Shown here: positions 63,240 to 64,000 of the stretch, in pieces
Numbering within the stretch: position 1 is the stretch's first letter
How the letters are laid out: every line of letters begins with the position of its first letter
Assembly: GCA_949316495.1 (NCBI GenBank)
Contig: OX439009.1
Coordinates: 16,141,701-16,205,700, forward strand
Direction of reading: 5' to 3'
Origin: Amphiduros pacificus
Taxonomy: Eukaryota > Annelida > Polychaeta > Phyllodocida > Hesionidae
Length of the DNA: 64,000 nt
Made by a program: the position numbers and the translations under genes
Notes under the pieces: generated by a model
What the model saw: only the letters and a program-made list of their open reading frames with translations
The model's database searches: none
What the model was told of the DNA's origin: nothing

Positions 63240-64000
63240 TTTGAAGGTTATGATATTAGTTTGATAAAGATTAATATCAGCTTTTTTTCCAATGAATCAA
63301 ATGGAAATCTATTCCAAAAAGAAATTGTAAATTATCCTACTTAGAAATAAATGGAAATTAAAGTGAAATGCTATTTCTGGGAACAATAAATAATCAATAC
63401 CTTAGACCCCAAAAGAATAACCTTGTTTCCGATAACAAGCCAAAAAAATAAGATATGAGGTAGATCTAAATTTTTTAAATGTTTGGGTTTGTTTAATATG
63501 ATAAAAAATATTGAGAATTGATATATATTCATGAAATTAAGGGTCACTTGTTTGGACAAGAGTAGGTAGGAAATCGGAATCAAACTTTTTTTTGGGCCTT
63601 ATAGATGATAAACATTTAAACTCAAATGGTTCTTCTATGTTAAAAATAAACATAATGTAATATTTTTTTAAACAAAAGCATAAACATGATACAGTGGTAA
63701 AATGAATTACAATGAAGAAATGGTGTGTGTTTGAATTATTTAAGATTCTTTTTTTTTACAACAAATCTGTAAATCAAAATGTGAGGTTCGCAAAAACAAT
63801 TTGTAACTTATATTAGCATATCTTAGTTTACTACAGTGTGAAAGTTTGAAGTAGAAAGTGTGACTATCCTTTCAACTGCTGGCATTGAATGAAATCAAGA
63901 GATATTTAGCCAACTCAAGTAGGTAATGCAGTACTAACAACATTCAAGTAGGGATAGAATTTTCAGTTAAAGTAGATATTACACAGTATTTTCTGTGATT
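63240..64000 (+). other. Sequence downstream of the plus-strand PLCXD gene
   Basis: AT-rich; AATAAA signals at about 63345 and 63386 could end the transcript. Nothing else seen to the window edge. Confidence 0.6.

Overview
The window is animal nuclear DNA: AT-rich, with spliced genes carrying GT-AG introns, many intronic minisatellites, microsatellites and one decayed LINE. No plasmid, phage, operon or CRISPR feature is present. Both gene families, FRMD4 and PLCXD, are bilaterian. The intron sizes, AT content and tandem-repeat load suggest a lophotrochozoan invertebrate such as a mollusc. That placement is inference; nothing here proves it.

From 1 to about 43.9 kb, on the + strand, lies most of one gene, an FRMD4A/FRMD4B-type scaffold. 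Nineteen coding exons between 3190 and 42922 join with consistent splice phase into 1,210 residues ending in TAG. The start codon and first half of the FERM F1 lobe lie to the left of the window. The product has a FERM domain, a CUPID (DUF3338) cytohesin-binding module, and a long Pro/Ser/Gln-rich tail. The tail carries a polyproline run, a DFPPPP motif and a C-terminal TLV. Two exons (30516-30620 and 34983-35018) can be skipped without changing frame; the first sits inside the FERM F3 lobe and is absent from the vertebrate proteins as I remember them. Introns hold at least eight tandem arrays.

From about 43.9 to 56.3 kb is gene-poor DNA. It holds a 19-bp array, a 46-bp array whose units carry a 12-bp palindrome, a MITE-like inverted-repeat element at about 48.35-48.72 kb, and a pair of diverged dispersed repeats.

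From 56.3 to 63.2 kb are two head-to-head paralogues of the PI-PLC X-domain (PLCXD) family, each with two coding exons split at the same codon just before the catalytic His. The minus-strand gene (503 aa) keeps the expected active-site residues but has a roughly 140-residue insert partly made from an expanded AGTC tetranucleotide. The plus-strand gene (322 aa) is compact but has Gln where the family normally has the active-site Arg. A degenerate CR1/L2-like LINE fragment and a hairpin-like inverted repeat lie between their start codons.

FRMD4 proteins link Par-3 and cytohesin/Arf6 at epithelial junctions, and PLCXD proteins are cytosolic phosphoinositide-type phospholipases. A shared phosphoinositide theme is possible, but the sequence shows no direct functional link. 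I found no convincing wholly new system. The best leads are the cassette exon in the FERM lobe, the Arg-to-Gln change, and the microsatellite-born insert in the catalytic domain.
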